A DNA stretch of 64,000 nucleotides from Stieleria maiorica. GTDB taxonomy: Bacteria; Planctomycetota; Planctomycetia; Pirellulales; Pirellulaceae. The stretch spans positions 3,468,443 to 3,532,442 of the forward strand of contig NZ_CP036264.1 of NCBI RefSeq assembly GCF_008035925.1, in the 5' to 3' direction. The translations under genes were made by a program, and so were the position numbers. The notes under the pieces are model-generated. The model was not told where the DNA came from and did no database searches. It saw nothing but the letters and a program-made list of their open reading frames with translations. Shown piece after piece: positions 26,653 to 36,743 of the stretch. Each line of letters starts with the position of its first letter. The first letter of the stretch is position 1.

Positions 26653-28128
26653 CTACGCCAAGATCTGCCGCACCACATGTGCCTCTTCGACCCCCGTCAA
26701 TCGCTGGTCCAGCCCGCGAAACGGGAACGTCAGCCGTTTGTGGTCGATGCCCAACTGGTGCAGGATCGTGGCATTAAAGTCGCGAACGTGGACGGGGTTT
26801 TCGACGATGTTGTAACTGAACTCATCGGTCTGGCCGTACGTCATGCCGCCTTTGATTCCGCCCCCGGCCATCCAAACACTGAAGCAACGCGGGTGGTGGT
26901 CGCGGCCGTATTCGGTCGGCGTCAGTTTTCCTTGACAGAAGGTCGTTCGTCCGAATTCGCCTCCAAACACGATCAGCGTGTCATCCAGCAGACCGCGTTG
27001 TTTCAGATCCGCGATCAGTCCGGCCGACGGCTGGTCCACGTCGTACGCTTGGCCGCGCAGTTTCTTGGGCAATCCGACGTGGTGGTCCCAACCTCGGTGA
27101 AACAACTGGACGAATCGCACGCCGCGTTCGACCATCCGGCGCGCCAACAGGCAGTTCCGCGCAAACGAACCGCTCTTGTGGACTTCCGGGCCGTACTGGG
27201 CGAGAACATGCTCCGGTTCGTCGCTCAAATCGGTCAGTTCTGGAACCGACGTTTGCATCCGAAACGCCATTTGTTGTTGTGCGATGGTTGTTTTGATCTC
27301 CGGGTCGCCGATTTCGTCCAGGTGTTGCTCGTTGAGTTCAGAAACCAGATCCAACATCTCTCGTCGGCTGGATTTGATCACGCCCGGCGGATTGGACAGA
27401 AACAGCACCGGGTCACCGGAGGGTTGGAACGACACGCCCTGGTGTTTGGAGGGCAAAAATCCCGATCCCCACAGACGGCTGTAGAGCGCTTGGACGTTGC
27501 CGGTGCCGCCGGTCCAATAGGCGGAGTTCATCACGACAAAATCGGGCAGGTTCTCGTTCATCCGTCCAAGCCCGTAGCTGAGCCAGGAGCCCAGACTGGC
27601 CTTGCCGGGGATCTGTGACCCGGTGCAGAACAGAGTTTTCGCCGGGTCATGATTGATCGCATCGGTGTTCAGTGTTTTGACGATGCACAGGTCGTCGGCC
27701 ACTTTGGAAAGGTGTGGCAATAGTTCGCTCATTTGGATCCCGCTTTGCCCTTGGGGAGCAAACGAGAACATCGAGGGGGCAACGATTTGGGCTTTCCCTT
27801 TGGTCATTGCGGTCACGCGTTGACCATTGCTGACGCTGGGGGGAAGCGGTTTGCCGAACTGTTTGTGCAGATCCGGTTTGTCGTCAAACAAATCGATCTG
27901 GCTGGGCGCACCGGCCATGAACAGAAAGATCACACGTTTGGCGCGGGCGGGAAAATGCAGTCCGTCGCCGGGCAGTGCGCCTGCGTTGCCACGGGCCGGT
28001 GCGGCCGTGGATTGTGATTGCGCGATCACCGATGCGAGCGCGCTCGCGCCGAGCCCCATGCCGCAATGCCGCAGCAGACAATCCTTCAAAAATCCACGTC
28101 GGTCGTCGGTCGGTCGAATCCAGTCCAT
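26653..28128 (-). CDS. DUF1501 domain protein, Tat-exported
   Basis: A 491-residue planctomycete-type DUF1501 protein. The N-terminus has a twin-arginine motif ([20 protein letters not shown]) followed by a hydrophobic stretch, indicating Tat export. Family landmarks are [51 protein letters not shown], then [11 protein letters not shown] and [21 protein letters not shown]1501 proteins are sulfatase/phosphatase-fold relatives of unknown substrate, nearly always paired with a DUF1549/DUF1553 cytochrome protein. That partner is immediately upstream here, with only 2 nt between, so the two form an operon. A role in periplasmic polysaccharide or redox chemistry is commonly supposed but unproven. 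Confidence 0.93.
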   Translation of the reverse strand: MDWIRPTDDRRGFLKDCLLRHCGMGLGASALASVIAQSQSTAAPARGNAGALPGDGLHFPARAKRVIFLFMAGAPSQIDLFDDKPDLHKQFGKPLPPSVSNGQRVTAMTKGKAQIVAPSMFSFAPQGQSGIQMSELLPHLSKVADDLCIVKTLNTDAINHDPAKTLFCTGSQIPGKASLGSWLSYGLGRMNENLPDFVVMNSAYWTGGTGNVQALYSRLWGSGFLPSKHQGVSFQPSGDPVLFLSNPPGVIKSSRREMLDLVSELNEQHLDEIGDPEIKTTIAQQQMAFRMQTSVPELTDLSDEPEHVLAQYGPEVHKSGSFARNCLLARRMVERGVRFVQLFHRGWDHHVGLPKKLRGQAYDVDQPSAGLIADLKQRGLLDDTLIVFGGEFGRTTFCQGKLTPTEYGRDHHPRCFSVWMAGGGIKGGMTYGQTDEFSYNIVENPVHVRDFNATILHQLGIDHKRLTFPFRGLDQRLTGVEEAHVVRQILA

Positions 28129-28130
28129 GT

Positions 28131-30572
28131 TTATTCTCTGGTTTTGGTGGCATCAAGGTTCAGCAGCGAGTGAACCAGCATCGTCATCGCCGCCAGATCC
28201 GGTTCGGACTGGTCATGCGTGGCATTTTGCGGGCCACTGAGTGAGACCATTTTTGACGCAGCTTCCGGGTTGTCGCGGTAGACCGATTGGAATTGCTGAA
28301 GGGCGTCGAGCATCCGATTCATCGCCGAATCGCTTGGGATCTTTGACGTGATCGATTCATACGCCAGTTCGATCCGCTGTCGGTCGCTCATTTCAGATTG
28401 CTGAAGCAACTGTGACGCAAGCGTCATCGCGGCGTTGAAGTACTGCTGTTCGTTCATCAGGACCAGCGCTTGCAACGGCGTGTTGGTCCGCTCACGACGC
28501 GCCGAACAACTCTCCCGCGTCGGCGCGTCAAAGATCGTCATCTGGGGCGGCGGCAATCCGCGTTTCCAGAACGAGTAGACGCTACGGCGATAAATCTTGT
28601 CTCCCTGGTCGGGTTCAAAGACGCGTGGGTACGAATAGGGCATCGCCACGATTTTCCACAGCCCTTCGGGTTGAGGCGGCTTGACGCTCTTTCCGTACAG
28701 GGTCGGGTTCAGCAATCCGCTGACGGCCAACACCTGATCGCGAATCACTTCGGCGTCGTAGCGATACCGCGAACCGCGCGCCAGCCATCGGTTCTGCGGA
28801 TCGGCGACGTACTGCTGCGGCGTGGCAGCGGAGGATTGCCGATAGGTTTGCGAAAGCACGATTTGCCGCAACAACGCTTTGACATCCCAACCCGATTCGA
28901 TGAATTGATTGGTCAAATGATCCAGCAATGCGGGGTGGCTGGGTGGTTCACCCTGTGCCCCGAAATCCTCGGAGGTTTTGACGATCCCGACACCAAACAG
29001 TTGTTGCCAGAATCGATTGACCGCCACGCGTGCCGTCAAGGGATTGTCCGGGTCGACCAACCACTGTGCCAAGTCCATTCGTGTCTTGATCGACCGGTCG
29101 GATTTCATCGGTGGCAAAAAACTGGGCGTGTCGCGTTGGACCATTTCGCCCGGCTGATCGTAGTTGCCGCGAACCAGAATATGTGCCGGACGGACTTCGG
29201 CGCGCTCCTTCATGATCAGCGTGGCAGGAATCGATTCGATCAGCCGGTCCCGCGCCGCTTGCAGGTGATTCAATTCCTCGCCGAGTTGCTTGCGGGTGGG
29301 ATCGACATCGCCACGTTCACTTTCGGGGTCACCGTTTGGGAGATCGCCGTTTTGGGATGCTTGCTCGTCAGCCTTCGCGGCTTGATCCAGTTGTTTCAGG
29401 CTCGATCGGACGTCTGCAATCTGTTGATTCAATCGGGCAAGTTCTGCTTCCTGATCTTTGCTGGGCAGTTCCAGATAAGGAGGCTGCAGCCCGCGTTTGA
29501 AGTCCAATCCGCGACGTCCGCCGGTTTCCGGTTCGCCGTCAAAGTTGTTGAAAAACGCGTAGAACTGGTAAAAGTCTCGCTGGGTGATCGGATCGTACTT
29601 GTGGTCATGGCACACCGCGCATTCGAGCGTCAACCCAAGGAAGGCGGTCCCGACGGCGGAAACACGGTCGACCACGTTTCGCATAAAGCTCTCTTCGGGA
29701 AGCGCGGTGCCGCGGTCGATGATCAGGTGCAATCGATTGAAACCCGAAGCGATCAGTTGGTCCGTCGTCGGTTGTTCGTACAGATCCCCGGCGATTTGCG
29801 CGATGGTGAATTCATCCATCGGCATGTTGTCGTTGAAGGCGCGAATCACCCAGTCGCGATAGGGCGTCATCTCGCGATAGTGATCGTGATGCAATCCGTT
29901 GGTGTCGGCGAAACGAACCAGATCCAACCAGTAGCGCGCCATGTGTTCGCCATACTGCGGCGATTCCAGCAACCGGTCCACCAGATTCTCATAGGCTTGC
30001 GGTGACGTGTCATCCAGGAACGCGCGGATCTGATCTCGTGTGGGCGGCAAACCGGTCAAGTCCATCGTGACGCGGCGAATCAGCGTCCGTTCGTCCGCGG
30101 CTTCGTTAAACGTCATGCCACGCTCTCGCAGGGCCGCGACGACAAACCGGTCGATGCCGCTGGTCAATCCTTCGGCGCCGGGAATCGTCGGCGCTGCGAC
30201 CTCAGCCGGCGGAGTGAACGACCAATGCTTTTCGTATCGCGCGCCCTGGTTCACCCAACGGGTCAACGTCGTGATCTGATCCGGCGAAAGCGATTTGTTG
30301 GATTCCGGCGGCGGCATCAGCAAATCCGGATCGTCGGAGGTGATCCGAGCGACCAGTTCCTCCAGATCAACGTGCCCCGCGACGTCCAGACGCACATCCG
30401 CTTGCCGGTCCTCTTCGTCCGGTCCGTGACAGAAAAAACAGGTGTCCGACAATATCGGACGGACTTCTTGATTGAACGAGACGATCCGATCGTCCGAGCC
30501 GGCCGATCGGGCAACGCCGCACCAAACCAGCCCCGTCAGCACCCAGAGCAGTAAACAACAACTTCGTCGCAT
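28131..30572 (-). CDS. PSCyt1/DUF1549/DUF1553 planctomycete cytochrome-type protein
   Basis: An 813-residue secreted protein with a clear signal peptide ([20 protein letters not shown]). The PSCyt1 haem site is at about residues 42-46 (CFFCH), followed by DVRLDVAG and [14 protein letters not shown]. The DUF1549 region has [17 protein letters not shown] and [20 protein letters not shown], and a [13 protein letters not shown] motif. A coiled-coil insert (about 380-440) is followed by DUF1553, with [18 protein letters not shown] and [10 protein letters not shown] near the end. This is the standard partner of DUF1501 proteins in planctomycetes. It is the first gene of a two-gene operon transcribed leftwards. 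Confidence 0.93.
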   Translation of the reverse strand: MRRSCCLLLWVLTGLVWCGVARSAGSDDRIVSFNQEVRPILSDTCFFCHGPDEEDRQADVRLDVAGHVDLEELVARITSDDPDLLMPPPESNKSLSPDQITTLTRWVNQGARYEKHWSFTPPAEVAAPTIPGAEGLTSGIDRFVVAALRERGMTFNEAADERTLIRRVTMDLTGLPPTRDQIRAFLDDTSPQAYENLVDRLLESPQYGEHMARYWLDLVRFADTNGLHHDHYREMTPYRDWVIRAFNDNMPMDEFTIAQIAGDLYEQPTTDQLIASGFNRLHLIIDRGTALPEESFMRNVVDRVSAVGTAFLGLTLECAVCHDHKYDPITQRDFYQFYAFFNNFDGEPETGGRRGLDFKRGLQPPYLELPSKDQEAELARLNQQIADVRSSLKQLDQAAKADEQASQNGDLPNGDPESERGDVDPTRKQLGEELNHLQAARDRLIESIPATLIMKERAEVRPAHILVRGNYDQPGEMVQRDTPSFLPPMKSDRSIKTRMDLAQWLVDPDNPLTARVAVNRFWQQLFGVGIVKTSEDFGAQGEPPSHPALLDHLTNQFIESGWDVKALLRQIVLSQTYRQSSAATPQQYVADPQNRWLARGSRYRYDAEVIRDQVLAVSGLLNPTLYGKSVKPPQPEGLWKIVAMPYSYPRVFEPDQGDKIYRRSVYSFWKRGLPPPQMTIFDAPTRESCSARRERTNTPLQALVLMNEQQYFNAAMTLASQLLQQSEMSDRQRIELAYESITSKIPSDSAMNRMLDALQQFQSVYRDNPEAASKMVSLSGPQNATHDQSEPDLAAMTMLVHSLLNLDATKTRE

Positions 30573-30869
30573 AAAAAATCCATTGAATCATCACGGTTGG
30601 GCCAATGTCCCGACTTCCAGCATTATAGTGGGCCCTTGATGGATGATTCCAGCTGGACAGCGTTACTTTGACGCGAGCGACGCTCACCAGGGCGTGGGCA
30701 ACGCCGGGGGGCCACCCTCTGGCGAAAGTAGCTGTTTCTGCACAGCGATCGACGATGTTTCATCAACAACGTAACGCTATCCAGCTAGATTGAGTCTTGA
30801 CGCAGGGCGATGCACGTCGCCAGTTCGACCCCGGCTTCCTTCCCCCCCACCCCCATCGGTGCCTTCAAG
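30573..30869. other. Divergent intergenic region with a long inverted-repeat element
   Basis: About 300 bp between the divergent DUF1549 and sulfatase genes. It contains an inverted pair of 16-bp arms at 30651 and 30771 (separate entry). Promoters for both genes must lie here but none is clear. Confidence 0.5.
30651..30786. repeat. 136-bp element bounded by 16-bp inverted repeats
   Basis: AGCTGGACAGCGTTAC (30651-30666) is the reverse complement of GTAACGCTATCCAGCT (30771-30786) at 15 of 16 positions. The 104-bp interior is GC-rich with no open frame of note and contains GGGCAACGCC and GGCGAAAGTAGCTG. It may be a small non-autonomous element (MITE-like) or a structured RNA. Target duplications were not evident. 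Confidence 0.5.
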
Positions 30870-32315
30870 ATGTTCTGCCGATTCTTGCTCGTCGGTTTGC
30901 TTTCTCTTACGACGGTCGGGGCGATGGCCCAGTCGGATACCAAACCGCCGAACGTCCTGTTGATTTGTATCGATGACTTGAAGCCGACGATCGGCTGTTA
31001 TGGCGATCCGGTTGCCGTCACTCCCAATATCGATGACCTCGCTGCGCGAGGAGTTCGTTTCGACAGGGCGTATTGCAACCAGGCGGTCTGCGCGCCCAGC
31101 CGCAATGCGTTGATGACCGGTTTGCGACCACCGACGATCGGTGTTTACGACCTGCCGACCCATTTTCGAGACGCCGCGCCGGACGTCGTCACGTTCAGCC
31201 AGCATTTCAAACGCAACGGTTACCTGGCCGAGGGACTCGGTAAAATCTACCACACCGGTCACGGCAATCGCGATGACGTCGATTCCTGGAGCACGCGGTC
31301 ATGGCGTCCCAAAGCTTCCGCGTATGTCCTTGAAAAAAACTTGGCGATGCGGAAGCCCGATGCGAAGGGAAAAGTCCGCGGCCCGGCGACCGAATCGGCA
31401 GAGGTCCCCGACGACACCTACGCCGACGGATTGATCGCTGAAGAAGCCGTTCGTCGATTAGAAACCTACACGAAGCGAACCGATCAGCCCTTCTTTTTGG
31501 CGGTCGGATTCCTGAAACCCCACCTGCCCTTTGTCGCACCCAAACGTTATTGGGACTTGTATGACGAGAGCAAGTTGCCGATGCCGACGGTCAACACGGC
31601 GCCGCGGGATGCGCCCAGCTATGCAGGGACGTCCTTTGGTGAACTTCGAAATTACAGCGACATGCCGGCGACGGGGGAAATCAACGAAGCGACCACACGG
31701 CATTTGATCCATGGGTATTACGCCGCGACCAGTTACACCGATGCGCAAATCGGAAAGCTGCTCGGTGCGCTGGATCGTTTGCAGTTGGCCGACAAGACGA
31801 TTGTGGCGCTGTGGGGCGACCACGGTTGGCATCTGGGGGATCACGGCATGTGGTGCAAGCATACCAATTATGAACAAGCCGCGCGCATTCCGATCATCGT
31901 TGCCGCGCCTCAAGGCGGCCGTGGCGTTGCATCTGAGGCGCTGATCGAAACCGTCGATTTGTACCCGACCGTCACCGAGTTGGCCGGCTTGCCGATGCCG
32001 GTCGGGTTGGACGGACAAAGTTTTGCCGGCGTGGTCGCCGATCCCAACACGCCGGCACGCAACTTTGTCACCCACGTCTATCCACGTGGCGGTCGGCTCG
32101 GGAGGGCCATTCGCACGGAGCGTTATCGAATGGTGGAATGGAAGAAACCGGGGGATGCACGCGACACCGCTGAAATCGAGCTTTACGATTACCAGACTGA
32201 TCCTTTGGAAACCAAGAATCTCGCCGCGAGCGCGGCCGAAACCGTTGCGATGCTGCGTGCCAATTTGGATGCACAACCCGAAGCCAAACCGCAGTGGCGA
32301 CGAGCGAAAAAATAG
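30870..32315 (+). CDS. Secreted sulfatase, iduronate-2-sulfatase-like
   Basis: A 481-residue sulfatase. The ATG at 30870 is chosen because it begins a clean signal peptide (MFCRFLLVGLLSLTTVGAMA); the frame is open 20 codons upstream. The metal site starts with LLICIDDLKP, and the formylglycine site is CAPSR (Cys74), inside YCNQAVCAPSRNALMTG. Further landmarks are GLGKIYHTGHGNRDD, VGFLKPHLPFVAPKRYW, and LWGDHGWHLGDHGMWCKHT near the C-terminus. These fit iduronate-2-sulfatase-like family S1_7, which removes sulfate esters from polysaccharides in the periplasm or outside the cell. It needs formylglycine-generating enzyme, not in the window. It stands alone and convergent to the following gene. 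Confidence 0.93.
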   Translation: MFCRFLLVGLLSLTTVGAMAQSDTKPPNVLLICIDDLKPTIGCYGDPVAVTPNIDDLAARGVRFDRAYCNQAVCAPSRNALMTGLRPPTIGVYDLPTHFRDAAPDVVTFSQHFKRNGYLAEGLGKIYHTGHGNRDDVDSWSTRSWRPKASAYVLEKNLAMRKPDAKGKVRGPATESAEVPDDTYADGLIAEEAVRRLETYTKRTDQPFFLAVGFLKPHLPFVAPKRYWDLYDESKLPMPTVNTAPRDAPSYAGTSFGELRNYSDMPATGEINEATTRHLIHGYYAATSYTDAQIGKLLGALDRLQLADKTIVALWGDHGWHLGDHGMWCKHTNYEQAARIPIIVAAPQGGRGVASEALIETVDLYPTVTELAGLPMPVGLDGQSFAGVVADPNTPARNFVTHVYPRGGRLGRAIRTERYRMVEWKKPGDARDTAEIELYDYQTDPLETKNLAASAAETVAMLRANLDAQPEAKPQWRRAKK

Positions 32316-32348
32316 TCGGGACACCTTCGTGGGTGGTCAATAAATTGG

Positions 32349-32402
32349 GTGGTCAAAAAAGGGGCGGCGTCTTCCATCATTCTGCCCCGTGTCATTCTGC
32401 CC
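32349..32402. repeat. G-rich 14-nt repeat copy at a convergent gene junction
   Basis: Inverted units CATTCTGCCCCGTG and CATTCTGCCCCCCC follow an imperfect plus-strand unit (AAAAGGGGCGGCG). They lie between the convergent sulfatase and the 640-residue protein, a position where a bidirectional terminator would be expected. Confidence 0.6.
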
Positions 32403-32437
32403 CCCCTACGTTCAGAGGCGATGTCCTATCGGCGATG

Positions 32438-34360
32438 TCATTGCGCCGGCGGACGGATCGCGACGAACATGGAGTGGGCCACCCATTGCGGTTCCAGGTC
32501 GACCCGCCAGATCATCTGCTCGGCGGGGGCCGACCGTGCATCAATGTTCGGTAGTCGATTCAGTGGAAGCAACGCGGACGCTTGATCCGGCATCGTCGCG
32601 AAGCGTGAAACGAACGGTTCGAGTGTCAGTCCAGCGATCCGGCCACCGACGGTCTGGAACTCTTGGAGTTCGGCCGATGAAAGTGCGTCCGCGGCAGATA
32701 AATCCAATGGCCCGTGCGAGTCATCGAGTAACAAACAATCCTTGAGGTCGGCCAGGTAGTCGTCGATCGGAAATGTCGCCGTCAGACTGGTGTAATGACG
32801 TGGGTCTTGGGGAACGATCGCCGCGTCGGCAGTTGGGGAAAGCCGCAGGGTCGGCCCGTCGCTCGTCGTCATCCCCAGCACGGTCTTGGCATCGCGAACG
32901 ATCCAATCGGCCGGGTAAGAGAGCAATCCGGGGGTCAAGATCCGGGGACGCGAGGAGTGTGCCCCGTAGATTCCCGGTGGACCGGTCGATTCGGGGGCCA
33001 GTTCGCGATTCAACAGGTTTGACGCTTGAGGAAAATCACGTTCAACACTGCGGATTTGCTGTGCCGCGTAACGTCGTCTCCATCGCGTCGGTTCGACCGT
33101 CGCATCGGAATAGCGTTGGACCTGTTCGGCGAAGTCCGGGGCCTTTGCCGCCAGTTGCCCGGCAGCGGTGATAACGTTTTGATCCAACGTTCCGAGCATC
33201 CTTCGGTCCAGTTGTGCGAGTGCGCGAAGGACTTTCGGATAGAGCACGGCGACTTGATCTCTAGGTGTCGACTGTGCTGCGCTCGTCACGACGTTCGCGA
33301 CGGATTCATTGCCGATCGATTCCAGTTGAGCGATGATTCGTTGAAATGGTTCGGCGGTTGCGTTTGCATCACGATCGCTAAACGCCCACGCAACGGCGAC
33401 ACTTCGCGCGACCGCTGCGGATGCATTGCCCCACAGCACCATGACGTACTCGATCGCGTCGCCCGCATCACCGGCCTGACCACCCTTGATTGTCACGGTC
33501 GAGGAATGCTGCAACTCCGTTGCGACGCGATTCGATTCCGTTTTCAACGTTTCGACGGCATCCACGTACGCTTGAATCTTAACCTTTGCTTCGGCCTGAT
33601 AGTCTTTGCGGCGTTGCCGGTTGAGCCGATTGAGCAGTTCGAGGTGTGGCACGTTGACTTCATTCTCAAACGACCTGGCCTGGGAGTGGGGCAGGTAAAA
33701 GACGCTTTGGAGTTGCTTCAGGTGCAGCGTCCGAATCGTTCGTTCGGCTTCGACCAGCTTTCCTTCGCCTGCGAGTTCCGCGGCTCGTGCCAGCGTCTTG
33801 CGGCGGTTCTCGGTTTCATTCCGCAGCGTTGCGAGTTCTTTAGGTTGGAATTCTTGCAGCCGGGTCGAAAAATTACCCATCGCCTTGCGGAGCAGGGTGA
33901 ATTTGCGTTTCAAGTCTTTTCCGGCCGGTTCGCCCATCGCTTCGAGCTGTTCCGCGTACCAAATGCCTCGAGAAGTTTCCGGATAGATTCTGGAGAGTTG
34001 TTGGTGTGGAAACCGTCGCCCTGCATTCACCGCTTCGGCACTGCTGATCACCAAAGCTTCCCACTCGGCAAATTTGGCGTACATCGCCTGGATCTGTTTT
34101 TCGGCCCCCGAAATCGTCCCGAGGGCGCTGAGTGGTTTGTGGGGATCCTGGGTGTTCGGGTTCGCCATCGCTGTGACCGCAAACAGGGCGATCGCCAGTC
34201 CGGCAAATCTTGCCGCATTGTCTTCCACAGCAGACTCCAGGAGTCGTCGAGCAAACGTAGCGACCTGCGCCAGAAGGTGGATCCCGCGGGCGGTCAAGTT
34301 CGACGTTTTGGCGAACGTGACGACGTGAATGGATTGCGTCGGCGTGTGATTCGTCCTCAT
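32438..34360 (-). CDS. Membrane-anchored coiled-coil hypothetical protein
   Basis: A 640-residue protein with a hydrophobic segment at about residues 48-66 (NAARFAGLAIALFAVTAMAN) that may act as signal or anchor. The next 250 residues are strongly helical with coiled-coil character (LRNETENRRKTLARAAELAG, LNRLNRQRRKDYQAEAKVKI). The C-terminal part is mixed alpha/beta. I recognise no domain. It starts 3 nt after the stop of the lipoprotein gene upstream on the same strand, so the two are one operon and may act together at the envelope. A long open frame on the opposite strand (33026-34906) is a shadow, driven by the GC bias of this gene. Confidence 0.75.
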   Translation of the reverse strand: MRTNHTPTQSIHVVTFAKTSNLTARGIHLLAQVATFARRLLESAVEDNAARFAGLAIALFAVTAMANPNTQDPHKPLSALGTISGAEKQIQAMYAKFAEWEALVISSAEAVNAGRRFPHQQLSRIYPETSRGIWYAEQLEAMGEPAGKDLKRKFTLLRKAMGNFSTRLQEFQPKELATLRNETENRRKTLARAAELAGEGKLVEAERTIRTLHLKQLQSVFYLPHSQARSFENEVNVPHLELLNRLNRQRRKDYQAEAKVKIQAYVDAVETLKTESNRVATELQHSSTVTIKGGQAGDAGDAIEYVMVLWGNASAAVARSVAVAWAFSDRDANATAEPFQRIIAQLESIGNESVANVVTSAAQSTPRDQVAVLYPKVLRALAQLDRRMLGTLDQNVITAAGQLAAKAPDFAEQVQRYSDATVEPTRWRRRYAAQQIRSVERDFPQASNLLNRELAPESTGPPGIYGAHSSRPRILTPGLLSYPADWIVRDAKTVLGMTTSDGPTLRLSPTADAAIVPQDPRHYTSLTATFPIDDYLADLKDCLLLDDSHGPLDLSAADALSSAELQEFQTVGGRIAGLTLEPFVSRFATMPDQASALLPLNRLPNIDARSAPAEQMIWRVDLEPQWVAHSMFVAIRPPAQ

Positions 34361-34363
34361 CGG

Positions 34364-35023
34364 TCAGAATCCCTCGACGACGGCCAGGATTTCGCCGCCG
34401 GCGATCGCCAGCGGTTGATCGTTCGAATCGATCAACGTGCAGGCGTCGATCGTTGCGGTGATCGTTTTCTCCTGCATGTTCATCGATTCGAAGGTGACCG
34501 AGACCGGATGGCCGATCGGGTTGCGTGCGATCGGCGCACCGGCGCGTGGTTCGACAAACATGTTGCACGGCAGCGACTTTCCTGCCAGCAGGGCGACCGT
34601 TTCCACGTCGGTCGTCGCGTGCAAAAATACAGCCGGTGCGGGCGTGCGTTCGGCTCCGGGCGGATAGCTGGTGATCTGCAACGAATGCTTGCGTCCGTCT
34701 CCGACGACGTGCACCTTGACGACGGCTTGATCGATCTCCAACGGCTCGGGCGTCTTGAGGAGAATCTTGCCCGTCTCCGCCAACGGTTCCTCGGCCGTTT
34801 CGACCAAGGCGTCGGTCATCTTCTTGCTCTCCTTGACCAGACTCTCCCCTTCCTTCTGAACCGTGTCGGCCAGCTCCTTCAGTTTTTCCTTGGAGCAAGC
34901 CGGTAACGCGACCAAACAGATCGCTAGTGCCAGCCATCTCGCCCGCCGATGTCGCCACCGCGAATCGTTGGGGGACGAAATCTGCGTCGGACCACGACGG
35001 CGGACCAAAGAGATGGCGTTCAT
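34364..35023 (-). CDS. Hypothetical lipoprotein
   Basis: A 219-residue protein. I chose the ATG at 35023 because it precedes a basic stretch, a hydrophobic helix and a lipobox (LALAICLVALPACSKEK), with the lipid-modified Cys at about residue 43. The frame is open for 57 codons upstream without support. After the Cys comes a helical, Lys/Glu-rich segment (KELADTVQKEGESLVKESKK) and then a beta-rich domain with VKVHVVGDGRKHSLQITSYP and ITATIDACTLID. No named family. It forms an operon with the coiled-coil protein downstream. Confidence 0.7.
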   Translation of the reverse strand: MNAISLVRRRGPTQISSPNDSRWRHRRARWLALAICLVALPACSKEKLKELADTVQKEGESLVKESKKMTDALVETAEEPLAETGKILLKTPEPLEIDQAVVKVHVVGDGRKHSLQITSYPPGAERTPAPAVFLHATTDVETVALLAGKSLPCNMFVEPRAGAPIARNPIGHPVSVTFESMNMQEKTITATIDACTLIDSNDQPLAIAGGEILAVVEGF

Positions 35024-35158
35024 CAGATGCACCGGGAAAAGCTGCAGCGTCTGCGTCGAACTCGGGCGATCGGTCCGCCGTGGGGCGAACAGTGAAAGCG
35101 AGAACGGCGGCGGGAAGAAAAGCGGTCCGCCCAGACTAGCAGAAACGGCCGGTGCATG

Positions 35159-35215
35159 AAAAAAATTTATCGGCTTGCCGACACGCCGATTCACGATTCG
35201 ATCGGCGTCGGCGAA
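35159..35215 (-). terminator. Intrinsic terminator after the PQQ-like gene at 35283
   Basis: Read on the minus strand, a hairpin (arms at 35201-35215 and 35175-35190, 10-nt loop, one bulge) is followed about 10 nt later by seven T. It lies downstream of the PQQ-like propeller gene and would separate it from the lipoprotein operon. Confidence 0.55.
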
Positions 35216-35282
35216 GCGATGGAGGCGAAGCTGACGTTATCACGCCATCCGGTTGCGCAGCGCTTCGACGCGGCGTGCGGTG

Positions 35283-36593
35283 CTACAGACAGCGAAGCTC
35301 TGTACCGACACGCAGCAACAAGCGCCCGTTGGCGTAGGCGGGTGTCGCGCCGACCGGCCCGCCCAAATTGATTTCGCTCAGCTTTTCAAACTTCCCCGCC
35401 GCTCGAAGCACCGTGGCTTCGCCATCCAGGTTGATCACCAAGACCTTGTCTCCCAACACGATCGGCGAGGCACTGTAGGTGCCTCCGATGCGGCTGGTCC
35501 AACGGAGGTTACCCGTGGCAACGTCATAGCAGGAAGCGATGCCCTTGTCGTCGATGGTGAAGAGCATTCCGTCATGCACGACGGAGGTCGGCACGTAGGG
35601 CGCCGCTTTTTCGATCCGATAGACCTCTTGCGGAGTGTCCGTCTCGCTGGCGGGCATGCGAACGGCAACCAAGTGATTGCCACCGCCGCCACTGCCGCTG
35701 GATCCGATCGCCAAATCGCCGGCGACCACCGGCGAACTGACGCAGCGCATTTTGAACACGGGCAACCGCCAAAGCATCTTGCCGGTTTCAAGCGATAACG
35801 CGTAGATGCCGTCCCCTGTATTGGCGCAAATCACTTTGCCATCACGGATCGCCGGTGTTCCGTAACACACCCGCGTCGACGTGACGGGGGTCTGCCAAAT
35901 CGTCTCGCCGGTCGATCGGTGGACCGCGATCATGCGGCTGGTCCCCGGTTGACCATTTTCAACCCGATCGGCTTGCTGCGAGAAATTCAGCACGACCGTT
36001 TCTCCATGCACCGTTGGCGAAACTCCAAATCCGTGTTGGCTTTGAGCCATGCCGAAATCCCGCTGCCAGATCTCGTTGCCTTGATGATCCAGGCACCTCA
36101 ACCATGTGTGCTGGCGATCGCTGTGTGCGACGTAGACATGTTGACCGTCGGTCGCCGGGGTGCTTGATGCGAGCGTGTTGCGGCTGTGGAGATGGTTCTT
36201 GGCATGCGGAAACTCACGCGTCCAATTCACTTTCCCCGATCCCAAGTTGATCGAAATCAATCGGATCGATGGTTTGGCCGGTGACATCGAGAGCAAATAA
36301 ACGCGTCCGTTTTGAATCGCCATCGAGCCGACGTCACGCGTCTTCAAATCAAACGTCCAGCGATAGGCTTGCTTTTCCCAGCCCTCGGGCAGCCGGGCAT
36401 CGGGAAGCACGCCGGCGATCCCCAGACCATGAAAACCGGGCCAATCATCGGCTTGGGCGGACGCGGCCGGTGTGGAAAGGGCCGTCGTGAAAAGGGCCGT
36501 TGCGAAAAGGAGGAAACCGATCAGGCTGGCATTGACGCACTTGGCAAGACGATCGCAACAGGGGGCGACCTTGGACGCAAGGAAGGAAGGCAT
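35283..36593 (-). CDS. PQQ-like beta-propeller protein, secreted
   Basis: A 436-residue exported protein with a hydrophobic signal region (about 22-44) ending in AASAQADDW. It carries WD-like PQQ repeats built on aGkv-W-pV motifs: VNWTREFPHAKNHLHSRNTL, NEIWQRDFGMAQSQHGFGVS, GETIWQTPVTSTRVCYGTPA, KMLWRLPVFKMRC and GNLRWTSRIGGTYSASPIVL. This is the BamB/PQQ_2-type propeller common in planctomycetes, probably a periplasmic scaffold or outer-membrane partner rather than a quinoprotein enzyme. It stands alone with its own terminator (35159-35215). A second member lies at 46613. Confidence 0.85.
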   Translation of the reverse strand: MPSFLASKVAPCCDRLAKCVNASLIGFLLFATALFTTALSTPAASAQADDWPGFHGLGIAGVLPDARLPEGWEKQAYRWTFDLKTRDVGSMAIQNGRVYLLSMSPAKPSIRLISINLGSGKVNWTREFPHAKNHLHSRNTLASSTPATDGQHVYVAHSDRQHTWLRCLDHQGNEIWQRDFGMAQSQHGFGVSPTVHGETVVLNFSQQADRVENGQPGTSRMIAVHRSTGETIWQTPVTSTRVCYGTPAIRDGKVICANTGDGIYALSLETGKMLWRLPVFKMRCVSSPVVAGDLAIGSSGSGGGGNHLVAVRMPASETDTPQEVYRIEKAAPYVPTSVVHDGMLFTIDDKGIASCYDVATGNLRWTSRIGGTYSASPIVLGDKVLVINLDGEATVLRAAGKFEKLSEINLGGPVGATPAYANGRLLLRVGTELRCL

Positions 36594-36743
36594 GGAGAGA
36601 CCGTTCGGTAGGACTGGGTGGCGGAGGGGCCGAGGGGAGAAAGCCCAATTTTAACCAGAAAAATCGTCCGCAGGGCAACCCGTGCCCCAATCCCGCCAAA
36701 ACGGCGACCGCGCGCTAAGTCAACGCGTGATTTCGGGGCCCAG

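Noticed and set aside
28470-30005. 511-residue plus-strand gene
   Set aside because: Antisense to the well-supported PSCyt1/DUF1549 gene.
33026-34906. 626-residue plus-strand gene
   Set aside because: Fully antisense to the coiled-coil protein and its lipoprotein partner. Its composition is that of a GC-bias shadow and there are no domains.
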